A stretch of 64,000 nt of DNA from Methylobacterium sp. R2-1 (lineage in GTDB: Bacteria > Pseudomonadota > Alphaproteobacteria > Rhizobiales > Beijerinckiaceae), in assembly GCF_014191355.1 (NCBI RefSeq), contig NZ_JACHWM010000006.1, positions 124,001 to 188,000 on the forward strand. Direction: 5' to 3'. Position numbers and translations under genes: made by a program. Of this stretch, positions 8,517 to 17,032 are shown piece after piece. The notes under the pieces were generated by a model. That model was not told the DNA's origin. It worked only from the letters and a program-made list of their open reading frames with translations, and made no database searches. Position 1 is the stretch's first letter; each line of letters starts with the position of its first letter.

Positions 8517-9517
8517 CAATCCCGATCGCGCCGGCCAACAAGATGCCGGGCTACTACTCCGGCGGCGAGTGGTGGCCGATGAAGGACTGGAGCCGGTATT
8601 GCGCCGCGCTCCCGCCCGCCTTCAACGTCACGCTTTGGTCGAAGTGGCCCGAGCCGAACGTCGGTGTTGCCTGCGGTCGCGGACTCGTCGCCTTCGATAT
8701 CGACCAAGACTTTTTGATTGAGCCGATCAAGATTGTCCTCCCGCCCTGTATCGTGTCGAAGAGCGGTCGCAAGGGCGAGACCCTGTTCTTCCGCGGTGAC
8801 ACGAGCGCCATCCGCTCGCGCGGCTTCAAGCGGCAGCGGCCGGGCTCGGCCGATCCGCGTGACCGCGAAGGGATGATGGACCTCATCGCCGACGGCAAGC
8901 AAACCGTCGTGCCGCCCTCGATCCATCCCGATACGGCCGCGCCTTACGTCTGGACGACCGAGCGCACGCTTCTCGACACGCCGCCCGCGGACCTGACCGA
9001 GATCACGGTCGAGCACGTCGAGGCCGTGATCGAGGTCCTTCGCGCGCACGGCTACGAGGCGCCCGAGACGATCCTTCCGGTCGAGGCTCGCGGGATCGAG
9101 GTCGCGGACGCGGCCACGTCCACCGCCGAGTGGTTCCGCAAGCTCAACGAAGACGCGCTCGCCGATCTTCACGCGTGGGTGCCGCGGCTCAACCTCACCC
9201 GACTGCAGCGTTCCGGCGACGGCTAGCGCTCCGTTGCCGAGTGGCGCCCGTCGACCACGGGCAAGCCCCTCCACAAGCGCAACCTGTATCTGTCGATCGA
9301 CCCGAAGGGGATCGTCGATTGCGGCGACTGCGAGAAGGGCTATACGGCCGTCAACCTCGTGAAGGCGGCGCTCCAAATTCCCGAGTCGGACCTGACGCGC
9401 GCAGCCGTCTGGCTGGGCGAAGCGATCGGCTACGACTTCACACCGAAGATGGTGCTCAATCGCAGGTGTTCGAGACTATGGCGCACTCGTTGCAGCCTTG
9501 GTGATAGCCGCTCATAG
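8504..9517 (+). pseudogene. Prim-Pol (bifunctional primase-polymerase) relic with in-frame TAG
   Basis: The frame reads as a phage or satellite Prim-Pol domain: SAIPIAPANKMPGYY, then VGVACGRGLVAFDIDQD with the catalytic Asp pair, KSGRKGETLFFR and VVPPSIHPD. A TAG at 9224-9226 interrupts it. The same frame then continues as family-like sequence (RSVAEWRPSTTGKPLHKR, IDPKGIVDCGDCEKG) until TAG 9515-9517. The N-terminus abuts the sulfotransferase fragment and the helicase half is absent. It is a relic of a replication gene similar in type to the intact one at 38939-41695. Confidence 0.7.
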
Positions 9518-9627
9518 GGCCGCAAAAAGGTCACGGGCAGTAAACTTTTCACCTGCTCGCAGGTGTATCATCACAGCAGGCGAATAAGTGGCGACGTCCG
9601 GAGATTAATGTGATGAGCACGCACTAA

Positions 9628-10173
9628 ATGGCAGCAACGGATCGAACGGTCTTGCTGAGAAAAGTCAGAAGCGACACTGTGAGGTTCACTCTGTTCGGAT
9701 GCTCTGCGGGTCTGGGCTTCATGATCACTCATGAGCCTGGATCAAGCGAATTCGTGCTCCGATGGGATGCCGACAAGCTCGTCTGCGCCCTCGCAGGATC
9801 GGCCTTCCTCGCAGTAATGGTGGGCCTCATTCGCTGGCGCATGTTGAGACGCTCGCACCCTGAGGCTTTGGATCGAGTGGGCGACGCTGTTCCAGTCCGC
9901 AGTGGGTCGGAAGCTGCCGTTCGCACCTATGCGGTCGAGCTAGTCGATGATGTGCTCCATCGGGTCATCGCCATGATGCCATTGGAGACCGGCTTTTCCG
10001 AGCGTCGCTGGCAAGTCGATGCAACACAGGCAAAGGTCGAGGTTGTGCCGGTCCTTCCCCTGCGGCCAGCGCACAAAAGGGTTCTGGCTCCGCCAGATGA
10101 GCTTGTCGTCACCCCCGACAAGCTCCGCGAGCTGACGTGGAGTGTCATACTCACGTCCGTGCGCGAGGACTGA
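9628..10173 (+). CDS. Hypothetical membrane protein
   Basis: ATG 9628 opens 181 residues with two probable membrane helices (about residues 20-38 and 48-68) followed by a ~110-residue soluble tail with alternating strand-like pattern. I do not recognise a family. The antisense frame at 9940-10371 also has some protein-like features, so the coding strand is not certain. No operon partner is evident. Confidence 0.45.
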   Translation: MAATDRTVLLRKVRSDTVRFTLFGCSAGLGFMITHEPGSSEFVLRWDADKLVCALAGSAFLAVMVGLIRWRMLRRSHPEALDRVGDAVPVRSGSEAAVRTYAVELVDDVLHRVIAMMPLETGFSERRWQVDATQAKVEVVPVLPLRPAHKRVLAPPDELVVTPDKLRELTWSVILTSVRED

Positions 10174-10382
10174 GTTGCACATGGAGCATCCTCTATGAGG
10201 TGCCGCATCTTCCACACACATGCGGGGTCCGCAACGGGTGGAGAGCGGACCCTGGCCCTTCGGCTTGAAGCGGACGCACCGCATCCGACCCTTCTCATAC
10301 AGCGAACAATCCGCAACAGACCCCTTGGCAAAAAAAATTGCAGATGGCTGGCTTACAGTGACCAACGGCATGGGGGCCTTTC

Positions 10383-10730
10383 GTGCATTTAGAAATCCAA
10401 CGCGTCATATTCTTTACAGAGAATATCGAAGCGATGAGCCACTTTTATCATAAGGTAATAGGCTTGGAGCTAATTCCCGGCGGAAATGGAGCATGGCAAG
10501 AATTCAGATCAGGCAGCTGCAATATCGCCATCCACCGTGGCAAGCCTAGCCCAGGCGCTCGCGGCCCAAAAATCGTGTTCTATAGTGCTGATGTTGCGGC
10601 TATTCGCGCCGAACTTATCAAGCGAGGCGTGTCCGACATAGGAAAAGTGGTTTCAGGCGATGGTCTAACGCTGTGCGATGGCAAAGACCCAGATGGAAAC
10701 CCGTTTCAGATATCAACACGCAGAAGATAG
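10383..10730 (+). CDS. VOC (glyoxalase/bleomycin-resistance fold) protein
   Basis: GTG 10383 starts a 115-residue protein with one full vicinal-oxygen-chelate module pair. It has the opening IQRVIFFTENIEAMSHFYHKVIGLEL, a middle KIVFYSADVAAIRAEL and the closing DPDGNPFQIS. Typical metal-ligand positions are His/Glu in paired beta-alpha-beta-beta-beta units. A His near the first strand is replaced by Phe, so metal binding is uncertain. Family members act as lyases, dioxygenases or drug-binding proteins, and the substrate is unknown. The gene stands alone and is AT-richer than core genes. Confidence 0.8.
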   Translation: MHLEIQRVIFFTENIEAMSHFYHKVIGLELIPGGNGAWQEFRSGSCNIAIHRGKPSPGARGPKIVFYSADVAAIRAELIKRGVSDIGKVVSGDGLTLCDGKDPDGNPFQISTRRR

Positions 10731-11240
10731 TTGGCATGGCCCTATCGTTTGACCAATGATAGCTTAACATCCAGTCTGCTCCTTGGCCGCCGCCCGTCAA
10801 ACCATCGCGAAGCGGAACTTCCGAGGGTCCGCGAAGGGTCGCAAGCAGCCCCTCGCACGGTCAAGCTGATTGGGTTTTGATCCTAACCCAAAGCCGGCCT
10901 CCAGATCTGGAGCCGCGTTGCGTACTGGTTCTCCGTCGTGTGGACACGGCACGACATGCCCCGCCAGCCCGGAGCAGATCGGGCAGCTCATCGAGTCAGG
11001 CTACCGTATCGGTTGGGACAGGCTGGTTCAGCGACACTCTGAAACTATCCTCATCGTCCTGCCGTACAAGCCTCCGACATGGCGGAAAGAACCAACGCAG
11101 GGAGATATCCCGAGCGATAGAGCAGCCATGTCCGATGCCCATACGGTCCGAAATTTGCTTATATTTTCAGGAACTTAAGGAGACTTTTCTTCTTTCCTTC
11201 CGGTCAGACTGGCGACGCTGGTCTCCGCAGGAGAGAGTTC
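10731..11240. other. Intergenic, no supported gene
   Basis: Short open frames on both strands lack domain character. An upstream region for the next small secreted protein lies at the right end, with an AGGAGAGA-like ribosome site just before 11241. Confidence 0.4.
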
Positions 11241-11480
11241 ATGAGCAACCGCACCCTAGCCCTCGCAGCAGCGGCCCTGCTGGGCGGCCTTGCCCTGAGT
11301 GCAGGCTCCGTGTCTGCCGCACCGTTGTCGGTCAGCAGCGCTCAGGCTGATTCAGCCATCGTTACTCACGTCCAGATGGCGCGGATGGAGCGACGCATGA
11401 TGCAGCGGCGGATGGACCGCCGGATGGACAGGCGCATGATGGAACGGCGGATGGATCGCCGGATGATGAACCGCATGTAA
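11241..11480 (+). CDS. Small exported Met/Arg-repeat protein
   Basis: The 79-residue product starts with a Sec signal peptide (MSNRTLALAAAALLGGLALS, cleavage near VSA-A). After a short linker, the last ~33 residues are almost only Met, Arg, Asp, Glu and Gln in the repeated unit RRMDRRM / RRMMERRM. A ribosome site (GGAGAG) precedes the ATG, and a terminator-like hairpin follows at 11494-11517. The mature protein should be periplasmic and strongly basic. Met clusters can bind Cu(I), and Arg-rich helices can bind anions or membranes. Both ideas are inference and no family is recognised. Confidence 0.7.
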   Translation: MSNRTLALAAAALLGGLALSAGSVSAAPLSVSSAQADSAIVTHVQMARMERRMMQRRMDRRMDRRMMERRMDRRMMNRM

Positions 11481-11493
11481 GGCGTCCCGGGGA

Positions 11494-11517
11494 GGGCTTC
11501 GACAGGAGCCCTCTTCA
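11494..11517 (+). terminator. Terminator-like hairpin after Met/Arg-repeat gene
   Basis: GAGGGCT and AGCCCTC form a 7-bp stem with a short loop, followed by TTC, about 15 bases after the stop codon. Confidence 0.45.
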
Positions 11518-11762
11518 AGCGACAGGCTAGTCGACCGCTGGCTGCTCTCGGCCGATCTTCGCCTTCAACCTTGGTGCTCAGCTCTATCGCAAGTGCATGG
11601 GGCGGCTCGGCGCCGAAGGAATTGAAGCTAAACCGAGGAGCTGATCGGAGCCGGCGTCTCTCAGGGGACCTCTGACCGATGTCACGGTTCGTTAACCCTG
11701 CCTCGCCGATCCTGCAGCCTCGACCGCATGGATGTGCGGATTGTGCTGCCAGGTATCAGCTG

Positions 11763-12176
11763 ATGTACACCAAAGTCGCTGCGATCCTCATGACGCTCGT
11801 GGCCGGCATGAGCGTCTCCGCTCACGCGCAGGGGCTTCAGCGCGGCGCGCAGGAAGGAGCCTCGCGCGGGGAGGAGATGGCTGGCCCCCTGGGGGCCGTA
11901 GTCGGCGGAGCGATTGGTGCGGCTGTCGGGACTGCTAACGGCATTCTGGGCATCGACCGCCGCGAGCGCTTCCGCATCTACGCTCGGGCCGAGCGCCGCC
12001 CATCCTTCGTCTTTCGTGGTCCGGTTCGCGTGGGCACTGTCCTGCCGGACGAAGGGCCGGTCTACTACGACGTGCCCCGTGAGTTCGAACTGGCCGGCTA
12101 TAACTACACCATCGTGAACCAGCATCCTGTACTCGTCGAACCGGGCACTCGCCGCATCGTCGAAGTGATCAACTGA
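11763..12176 (+). CDS. DUF1236-type exported protein
   Basis: ATG 11763 is chosen because it begins a Sec signal peptide (MYTKVAAILMTLVAGM, cleavage after AHA-Q); the open frame extends upstream without signal character. The mature ~115 residues contain a Gly/Ala-rich stretch (GPLGAVVGGAIGAAVG), as in glycine-zipper segments. A C-terminal module ends in YTIVNQHPVLVEPGTRRIVEVI, the hallmark of DUF1236 proteins, which are common in Rhizobiales. Function is unknown; location is periplasm or outer membrane. Confidence 0.8.
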   Translation: MYTKVAAILMTLVAGMSVSAHAQGLQRGAQEGASRGEEMAGPLGAVVGGAIGAAVGTANGILGIDRRERFRIYARAERRPSFVFRGPVRVGTVLPDEGPVYYDVPREFELAGYNYTIVNQHPVLVEPGTRRIVEVIN

Positions 12177-12344
12177 TACGACGTTACTCACTCACGTTCC
12201 GGGCGCTGAACGAAATCGGAGCGTGCCCGGTCCTTGCATAGGGTGGTGGGAGCAGATCGCCCGGCGGGGCTGCTCATTGATTGTTAACCATGCTGCCCCC
12301 AACTGGCGGACATGCCGATCACGATCTTGTCGCTTGATCGGACA

Positions 12345-12420
12345 CGGCCGCGAAGCCGGGATTAGGGTGACGCCGGATGTACGCGCACCTTCGTTCCGGC
12401 TTCCGTGGCCGTTTTCTTTT
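12345..12420 (+). terminator. Long inverted repeat followed by T-rich run
   Basis: CGGCCGCGAAGCCGG near 12346 is matched by CCGGCTTCCGTGGCCG near 12396-12412, followed by TTTTCTTTT. The loop is about 36 bases. It ends exactly at the stop of the opposing Crp/Fnr relic and may serve plus-strand transcripts. Confidence 0.4.
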
Positions 12421-12722
12421 CAGTCATTGAAGTTCTTCAAGCGCAGGTAGGTGGGATCGAACTCGCCCGCGTCGCAGAGGCGCGCCCAGTCTCGGATCAC
12501 CAACTGGCGACTTTCGAAAGTGGTGAGAACGTGGGGGCGCAGCGCCTCCATCACCCGGCTGGCATGCACCGTTGTTAGGCCCGTCGCGTCGGCCGACCAG
12601 TCAGGCCACAAGTGCAAAGATATGAAAGCAGCCCGCAGATGATTTCGCAGCGCATCCAGCGGCTTAAAGCCTAAGTGTAATTTCTGAGGAATTTCGCCAT
12701 TCTTCAGCCTGGCTGAAATCAT
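12420..12722 (-). pseudogene. Crp/Fnr regulator relic (C-terminal HTH only)
   Basis: The last ~65 residues match the end of Crp/Fnr family regulators of this bacterial group. DATGLTTVHASRVMEALRP is the recognition-helix region, followed by RQLVIRDWARLCDAGEFDPTYL. The cyclic-nucleotide-like effector domain is missing, and the first ~35 residues do not look related. The 5' part seems lost or out of frame upstream, so this is most likely a non-functional remnant. Confidence 0.5.
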
Positions 12723-12868
12723 TCAGCCGGGGCTTGAAATATCCTTGAGGATGACGACTTAGGTGTAGTGCGGCAATAAATATCTATTGTTTTGCCAACG
12801 ACGCGAGCTGCTAGCATATGAATGCTCGCTCTGTAAAAAATCTTCATAAATACTGGAAGGAAGCCCGC

Positions 12869-13468
12869 ATGGCCATCGAACAGAACGTCAGCAACGCCAA
12901 GCAGAACGGCCAGGACGCGCGCATCGCTGAGGCCGCGAAGGCCAATTTCGACAAGGCTGCCGACAAGACCAACGAGCAGAACAAGCAGTTCTCCGACGCA
13001 ACTCGTGAGGGCATCAACAAGATCGTTGACTTGCACGAGAAGGCGGCCGAGACCACCAAGCAGGTGATGCAGAACAGCATCGAGACAGCCTCCCAGCACA
13101 CTCGTGAGGCCGCTGATCGCTTTTCGAAGACCCTGGGCTTCTCAGGCCAAGACAGCGAGCGTCTGGCTCAGCAGTCCAAGCAGAACATCGAGGCGGTCAC
13201 CCGCTGCGGCACGGTCCTAAGCCAAGCCTTCCAGGATGCCTCGCGCAGCATGTTCGAACTCGGGCAGAAGCAATTTCAGCGCAACCTGGACGGCCTCACC
13301 AAGCTGACTCGCGCCAAGACGGTTCAGGAGTTCGCCACCATCCAGAGCGATCTGATGCGTGAGAGCCTGCAGCACATGGTTCAGGACAGCAAGGCGATCA
13401 CCGAAATCTCCGCCCGTGCCGTCAACGAAGCCAGCCAGACCTTCTCCAGCGTTGCTCAGGCTCGCTGA
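12869..13468 (+). CDS. Phasin family protein
   Basis: ATG 12869 is preferred over an open upstream extension because GGAAGG lies about 8 bases before it and family-like sequence begins MAIEQNVSNAK. The 199-residue protein is almost all amphipathic helix, rich in Gln, Ala, Lys and Asp, with no signal peptide. The C-terminal half (FELGQKQFQRNLDGLTKL, then FATIQSDLMRESLQHMV) is typical of Phasin_2 proteins. These coat intracellular polyhydroxyalkanoate granules or mark stress-related helical proteins. A PHA-depolymerase-like esterase lies 7 kb away on the other strand. A strong terminator follows the stop. Confidence 0.88.
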   Translation: MAIEQNVSNAKQNGQDARIAEAAKANFDKAADKTNEQNKQFSDATREGINKIVDLHEKAAETTKQVMQNSIETASQHTREAADRFSKTLGFSGQDSERLAQQSKQNIEAVTRCGTVLSQAFQDASRSMFELGQKQFQRNLDGLTKLTRAKTVQEFATIQSDLMRESLQHMVQDSKAITEISARAVNEASQTFSSVAQAR

Positions 13469-13522
13469 GATCGGCTGCCGTCACTAGACCCGGCAGTAGG
13501 TCTCTGAACGGCGCCAACCTGA

Positions 13523-13548
13523 GGGCGGTCCTTTGGGCCGCCCTTTCT
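13523..13548 (+). terminator. Rho-independent terminator after phasin
   Basis: GGGCGG and CCGCCC pair around a short T-rich loop and are followed by TTTCTC. The hairpin lies ~55 bases past the phasin stop and before the next small gene. Confidence 0.6.
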
Positions 13549-13569
13549 CGTTCCGACACGGAGTGCTCC

Positions 13570-13818
13570 ATGTACAATCCCTTTGCCGTCGCGATGCTGG
13601 CCTTCGAGGCACAGAGGGTGGTCGAGCTTCGCCTCGTGAAGATGTCTTGGGGTGGAGCTGCGGCGCAGGCCGAGGCATCTCAGATGGTCAGCGAGAAGAT
13701 CAGCGCCTTGATCGAGGCGACCGGCAGCCTGATGCTGGGCGGCTCACTGGATGCGGTCGTCGCGCGGTACCGCGAGCACGTTGCCGAGAACACAAAGCGC
13801 CTGACGAGCGCTGCTTAG
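13570..13818 (+). CDS. Small conserved-looking protein downstream of phasin
   Basis: ATG 13570 starts an 82-residue, mostly helical protein (MYNPFAVAMLAFEAQRVVEL, later ARYREHVAENTKRL). The opening FAVAMLAFEAQRVVELRL pattern is that of short phasin-like or granule-associated proteins found next to phasin genes in Methylobacterium and its relatives; this comparison is from memory. There is no signal peptide. A role in the same granule or stress context is inference from position. Confidence 0.7.
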   Translation: MYNPFAVAMLAFEAQRVVELRLVKMSWGGAAAQAEASQMVSEKISALIEATGSLMLGGSLDAVVARYREHVAENTKRLTSAA

Positions 13819-13984
13819 GGATCTCTGCGCATCCGGGAATTCGCCTGGATCCTTCTCCTGGCTCCCGTCTGCGAGCGCGCCGGCTGCCGCGTTCACCCCG
13901 TTCGCGTGCGGCTGGTGCGTCCCCCCCTCGTTCCGCTCATTCTGGGGGAAAGGGGGATCTCGTCTATCTCAGGCGCAGCTTGTG

Positions 13985-14113
13985 CTAGTAGATCGCGGCG
14001 GCGGTCAGAAGGCAGAGCAACCCATGGAACGTGCCAAGAGGACCTTCGCTGTAGGCGGCAAACCCCGCATGCAGTAAGGCACCGCCAGCCGAGGCCAGCA
14101 CGACCGCGAGCAC
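13985..14113 (-). CDS. Possible small membrane protein; in-frame TGA just upstream
   Basis: From GTG 14113 the frame encodes 42 residues forming two hydrophobic segments (LAVVLASAGGALLHAGF and LLCLLTAAAIY). An ATG at 14134 begins the same frame with MRRVGL but hits TGA at 14116-14114. Either translation starts at the GTG right after the TGA, or the gene carries a nonsense mutation. A GAGAGGAAG ribosome site precedes the ATG, which favours the nonsense reading. Confidence 0.35.
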   Translation of the reverse strand: MLAVVLASAGGALLHAGFAAYSEGPLGTFHGLLCLLTAAAIY

Positions 14114-14148
14114 TCACAAGCCGACACGCCGCATAGTGTAGCTTCCTC

Positions 14149-14577
14149 TCAGCCGTAGGGACCGCGAAACAGGTTGCCGATCGCCTTCCGCCGGAACAGC
14201 GTCCGCCAGCGTCGCCGCCGATGCTCCGGTCGATCATGGAGCATGTGGCAGCGCTGACAGAACGCTGCGAGGTTGGCCGGGCTGTTGTCGGCCGTGTCGT
14301 GGTTCCGATGCGCGGTGGCGAGCACCACCCGCGTCGTTCGGCTCTCGCTGAGCACGTCGGCCGCGCCGGTCTCGATGCAGACGAGCCCGGCGGCTCCGTC
14401 GCGCCAGGATGCCGCCTCCTCGTCCCACCACCGTCCGTCGCCCAAGTGGAACACCGTTCGCCCGTGCCGGCGCCCGCAGCCTTCGCACCGGCCTTTCGCA
14501 CGGCCGAAGCGGATCGCCGCCGAGAGCTGCGGCCAGTCGATCGGGTAGAAGAAGCGGTGCTCGCGCCGGATTGGCAT
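14149..14577 (-). CDS. HNH endonuclease-like protein
   Basis: ATG 14577 (MPIRREHRFFYP) is chosen; the frame is open further upstream but reads as noise. The 142-residue protein has a zinc-binding pair CEGCGR near residue 31 and a second pair CQRCHMLHD near 109, which frame an HRNHDTADNSPANLAAFC core. This is the beta-beta-alpha metal fold of HNH nucleases, with the first His in the HRNHD segment. Such free-standing HNH proteins are frequent in phages and mobile DNA and cut or nick DNA. No partner terminase is nearby. Confidence 0.8.
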   Translation of the reverse strand: MPIRREHRFFYPIDWPQLSAAIRFGRAKGRCEGCGRRHGRTVFHLGDGRWWDEEAASWRDGAAGLVCIETGAADVLSESRTTRVVLATAHRNHDTADNSPANLAAFCQRCHMLHDRPEHRRRRWRTLFRRKAIGNLFRGPYG

Positions 14578-15211
14578 GGCGGCCTGCCGCTTCCGATTGC
14601 GCGGGCTTATGCCCCTGCCCAGACGAGAACCAGTAGCCCACTGAGGAGCCTGGCATAGGTCGCGAGGAGCGCAAAAAAATCTCACGGTGCTTCGAAACGA
14701 CGGCGCGGGAACGGGCAGCATGACGGCGATCAATCACGAGATGACCGGATCAGCCTGATAGCCAAACCTTGACAAGTTTCGACAGCACGGTGCCCCTCAA
14801 TGCGAGAAATACGGAGGTGTTGCCCACTGGCGGCTCATCCGAGTGTGGCGAGCCTGACTCAGGTCTGCCTATGTTGGCATCCATAAGGCGGCTCCGGCTC
14901 GAACCAGGCCGGCCGCACATCCACATGATCAACGATGTGCAGGCGTAGATCACAGCCCGGCGCGGGGAGAAGTTCGACCAAGAGCTGACCGGCCCTCATT
15001 AGAGACGAGCCTTCGCGCGTATGTACGCCCAAGCAGTGGGGCCGGCCGTTAGAGACGCACAGTTCACCCCTCAGGATTTGCGGCGTATCTCAACGGGCTA
15101 TCTTTATCCGTTTGAAGAGCGCAGGATGCTTTCACCACCGGAAGAGCGACCCTCAGGCTCCGGTGGCTGAGGGCACATGATGCCCCCGCCTGGATTGAGC
15201 AGGCGGAGAAC
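14578..15211. other. Intergenic, no supported gene
   Basis: Open frames here are short, overlapping and without domain features. No RNA gene or repeat was recognised. Confidence 0.4.
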
Positions 15212-15460
15212 ATGGCAGACGTCATCCACTTGAGCGAACGCGGCGGCTTGTCGTCTTCGTACCGTCTTTATGATGTCGGATGTGCTGGCCGTGAAGGACC
15301 TGGACGCTTTGTCCAAGCAAAGACCGACGTTGAAGCCAAGGTTTACGCCTTAGCGCTCCTCAGCGATCACCCAATCGAGCTTTGGGATAGGAAGCGCTTC
15401 ATCGCTCGCTTCTGGCCCGGCAGCATTCCGCTGGCGGTCTCGGTAAGGGTCTTAAACTAG
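15212..15460 (+). CDS. Small hypothetical protein
   Basis: ATG 15212 with AGGCGGAG upstream begins an 82-residue soluble protein (MADVIHLSERGG, then SYRLYDVGCAGREGPGRF, later AIELW-like PIELWDRKRFIARF). The pattern of a strand, a helix and a terminal ELWDRKRFIARF element resembles a short family common in Methylobacterium and Rhizobiales, of unknown function. It stands alone. Confidence 0.65.
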   Translation: MADVIHLSERGGLSSSYRLYDVGCAGREGPGRFVQAKTDVEAKVYALALLSDHPIELWDRKRFIARFWPGSIPLAVSVRVLN

Positions 15461-15511
15461 CCGATCTCAACGTGCCTTCCTGCAACACATCGCGCCGAAG
15501 GAACCAGCTAC

Positions 15512-15640
15512 ATGGCTAGTGAGAAGAAACGCGGCAATCGCGAGACGAAAAAGCCGAAGAAGTCCGCTGCAAAAGTGATAGCGGCTGCGCCTTCTACAAA
15601 GAACTTGGCTGCTGCAATCGTGAAATCTTCAGCACGTTAA
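15512..15640 (+). CDS. Small Lys-rich basic protein
   Basis: ATG 15512 encodes 42 residues starting MASEKKRGNRETKKPKK, followed by an Ala-rich tail (VIAAAPSTKNLAAAIVK). Its length and composition match a small, very basic protein family frequent in Methylobacterium genomes. It has no signal peptide. Nucleic-acid binding is plausible from charge alone. A GAAGGAACC ribosome-like site lies about 10 bases upstream. Confidence 0.65.
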   Translation: MASEKKRGNRETKKPKKSAAKVIAAAPSTKNLAAAIVKSSAR

Positions 15641-16371
15641 ACGAGCTGGGAATTTCTGATCCGCACGCGACGCTGACTGCACACAAGTCAAATGCGTGTG
15701 GCTAGGCTGCTCGACACTGGACCCCGGCGATCGCACTTGTTGTCGTTGAGGGCGGAGATGAGCATCCGCCTCATCCGGTCCGAGCAGCCGCACTATTGGG
15801 GTGCGCTCTCTCCATACCAACCTGACTGTCCGGATTCGACGGATCGGTCGAACCATGCATCCCTCGCCCGGTGCCGATCACCAAGCCTCAGCTAGTCGCC
15901 CTGCTTTCCGGCACACTCTATGTCCCGGAGCGTGGGCGTGTCGTGGGGTTTCTCCACAATCCCGCTACTCAGCTCATCGACAATCCATTCTCGGCTGCCC
16001 GAGCCGCCGCTGCGCGCAATCAGCCCCCTGCGTGCACCTCTCCAGCCCCGCCCGGCTCAGCCGCAGCGGGGTTTTTCGTGCAAGCAAACCGCCTCAGAGG
16101 TGGTGCGAGCGCCGTGCATCGAGCGCGGGACGAGGAGTCCGTGATCGAGGCTGGCGAAGGGACCGCTTCCGACTCCTTCCGGACTTTTGCTGCAGTCGCC
16201 TCGGACGTCGGCTACGGAGGAGGAAGCGGAGCTGTAAACGTCAGCCACATCATCAACAGGTCGTAGCCGATTAACGGCCTTGCCAGCTAAAATGGAAAGA
16301 ACCGACAATCGCGGAACATAACTGGAAGTTTGCCACTGATGTGGCCAACTTCCCGCAACGCGGAACTGCGT
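15641..16371. other. Intergenic with one terminator-like hairpin
   Basis: No gene is supported. A plus-strand frame from 15871 has no domain and runs through the hairpin near 16045-16077. Confidence 0.4.
16045..16077 (+). terminator. Terminator-like hairpin
   Basis: CCCCGC and GCGGGG form a 6-bp stem around a GC-rich loop, followed by TTTTTC. No gene directly upstream is supported, so it may end an unrecognised small transcript. Confidence 0.4.
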
Positions 16372-16620
16372 TCAGCAGCCAATGCAGACGCTCTCACTGA
16401 CGGCCTTCATCTTACGATCCCAGCGGCGTTCGCGGGCCTCCGCCAAGCGTTGAGCATGTTCACCCCGCGCCTTCATATCGGTGATCCGCTTGGCTTCAGA
16501 CCGATCAGCCTCGACCTTTGGTGCGAGCAGTTCCGCGCGAGCCCTGCAGCTGGTTGCCAAAGATACTGATAGAAGGCATGCGACAAGCAAGGCTGTCGGT
16601 CGCACTGACTTTCGGAACAT
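16372..16620 (-). CDS. Small exported hypothetical protein
   Basis: ATG 16620 encodes 82 residues with an N-terminal hydrophobic signal (MFRKSVRPTALLVACLLSVS, cleavage near SCRARA). The mature part is a charged helix (EADRSEAKRITDMKARGEH) ending in ERRWDRKMKAVSESVCIGC, with two terminal Cys that may bind metal or form a disulfide. Sequence character is consistent with a small periplasmic protein of this genus. No family is named. Confidence 0.55.
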   Translation of the reverse strand: MFRKSVRPTALLVACLLSVSLATSCRARAELLAPKVEADRSEAKRITDMKARGEHAQRLAEARERRWDRKMKAVSESVCIGC

Positions 16621-16658
16621 AGTGGTCGCCTTTTAAGGAAGCCCAAGTTCAGGTAAGA

Positions 16659-16982
16659 TCAAAGCGGAAGACGGCCTTGAATCACAACCTCGACCGCTGA
16701 ACTGCCGTCCGGGTCAGCGAGTACAACCTCGACAGATCGATCTCTAGACAAGAAAATCCGTGCGGCGCCGGCTTCGAAGGCTCGCATCAAATGCGCAGTA
16801 TTGCCCTCGATTTGGCCGTCTGCAGAATATAACTCTCGGTCGAGATAGCTGTCGATCTCATAACTGACGATGCCGAGATTGATCTGGCCATTCCCAATTG
16901 TCAGATTCCCTCGCCCACGTATCGTACCGAGATATTTGAGCAGTTGGCGCTTACCAAAGTTGGTCATCACATCCAATTTCAC
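16659..16982 (-). CDS. Hypothetical protein, beta-rich
   Basis: GTG 16982 (or ATG 16967) begins a ~107-residue protein with alternating strand pattern: GRGNLTIGNGQINLGIVSYEIDSYLD, then AAHLMRAFEAG-like helix and VEVVLADPDGSSAVEVVIQG. It has no signal peptide or membrane segment. I do not recognise it. It is AT-richer than core genes and lies in a run of small orphan genes. Confidence 0.55.
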   Translation of the reverse strand: MKLDVMTNFGKRQLLKYLGTIRGRGNLTIGNGQINLGIVSYEIDSYLDRELYSADGQIEGNTAHLMRAFEAGAARIFLSRDRSVEVVLADPDGSSAVEVVIQGRLPL

Positions 16983-17032
16983 AAATGCGCTAAAGCGCGA
17001 CTACCGTGGCGATGGACAGGATAGACCCCGCA

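Noticed and set aside
9940-10371. Antisense 143-residue frame opposite the membrane protein
   Set aside because: Cys- and His-rich stretches look like chance; the plus strand has two clear membrane helices. Not fully excluded.
15871-16266. Plus-strand frame of 131 residues
   Set aside because: No domain, Ala/Pro-rich noise, and it runs through a terminator-like hairpin.
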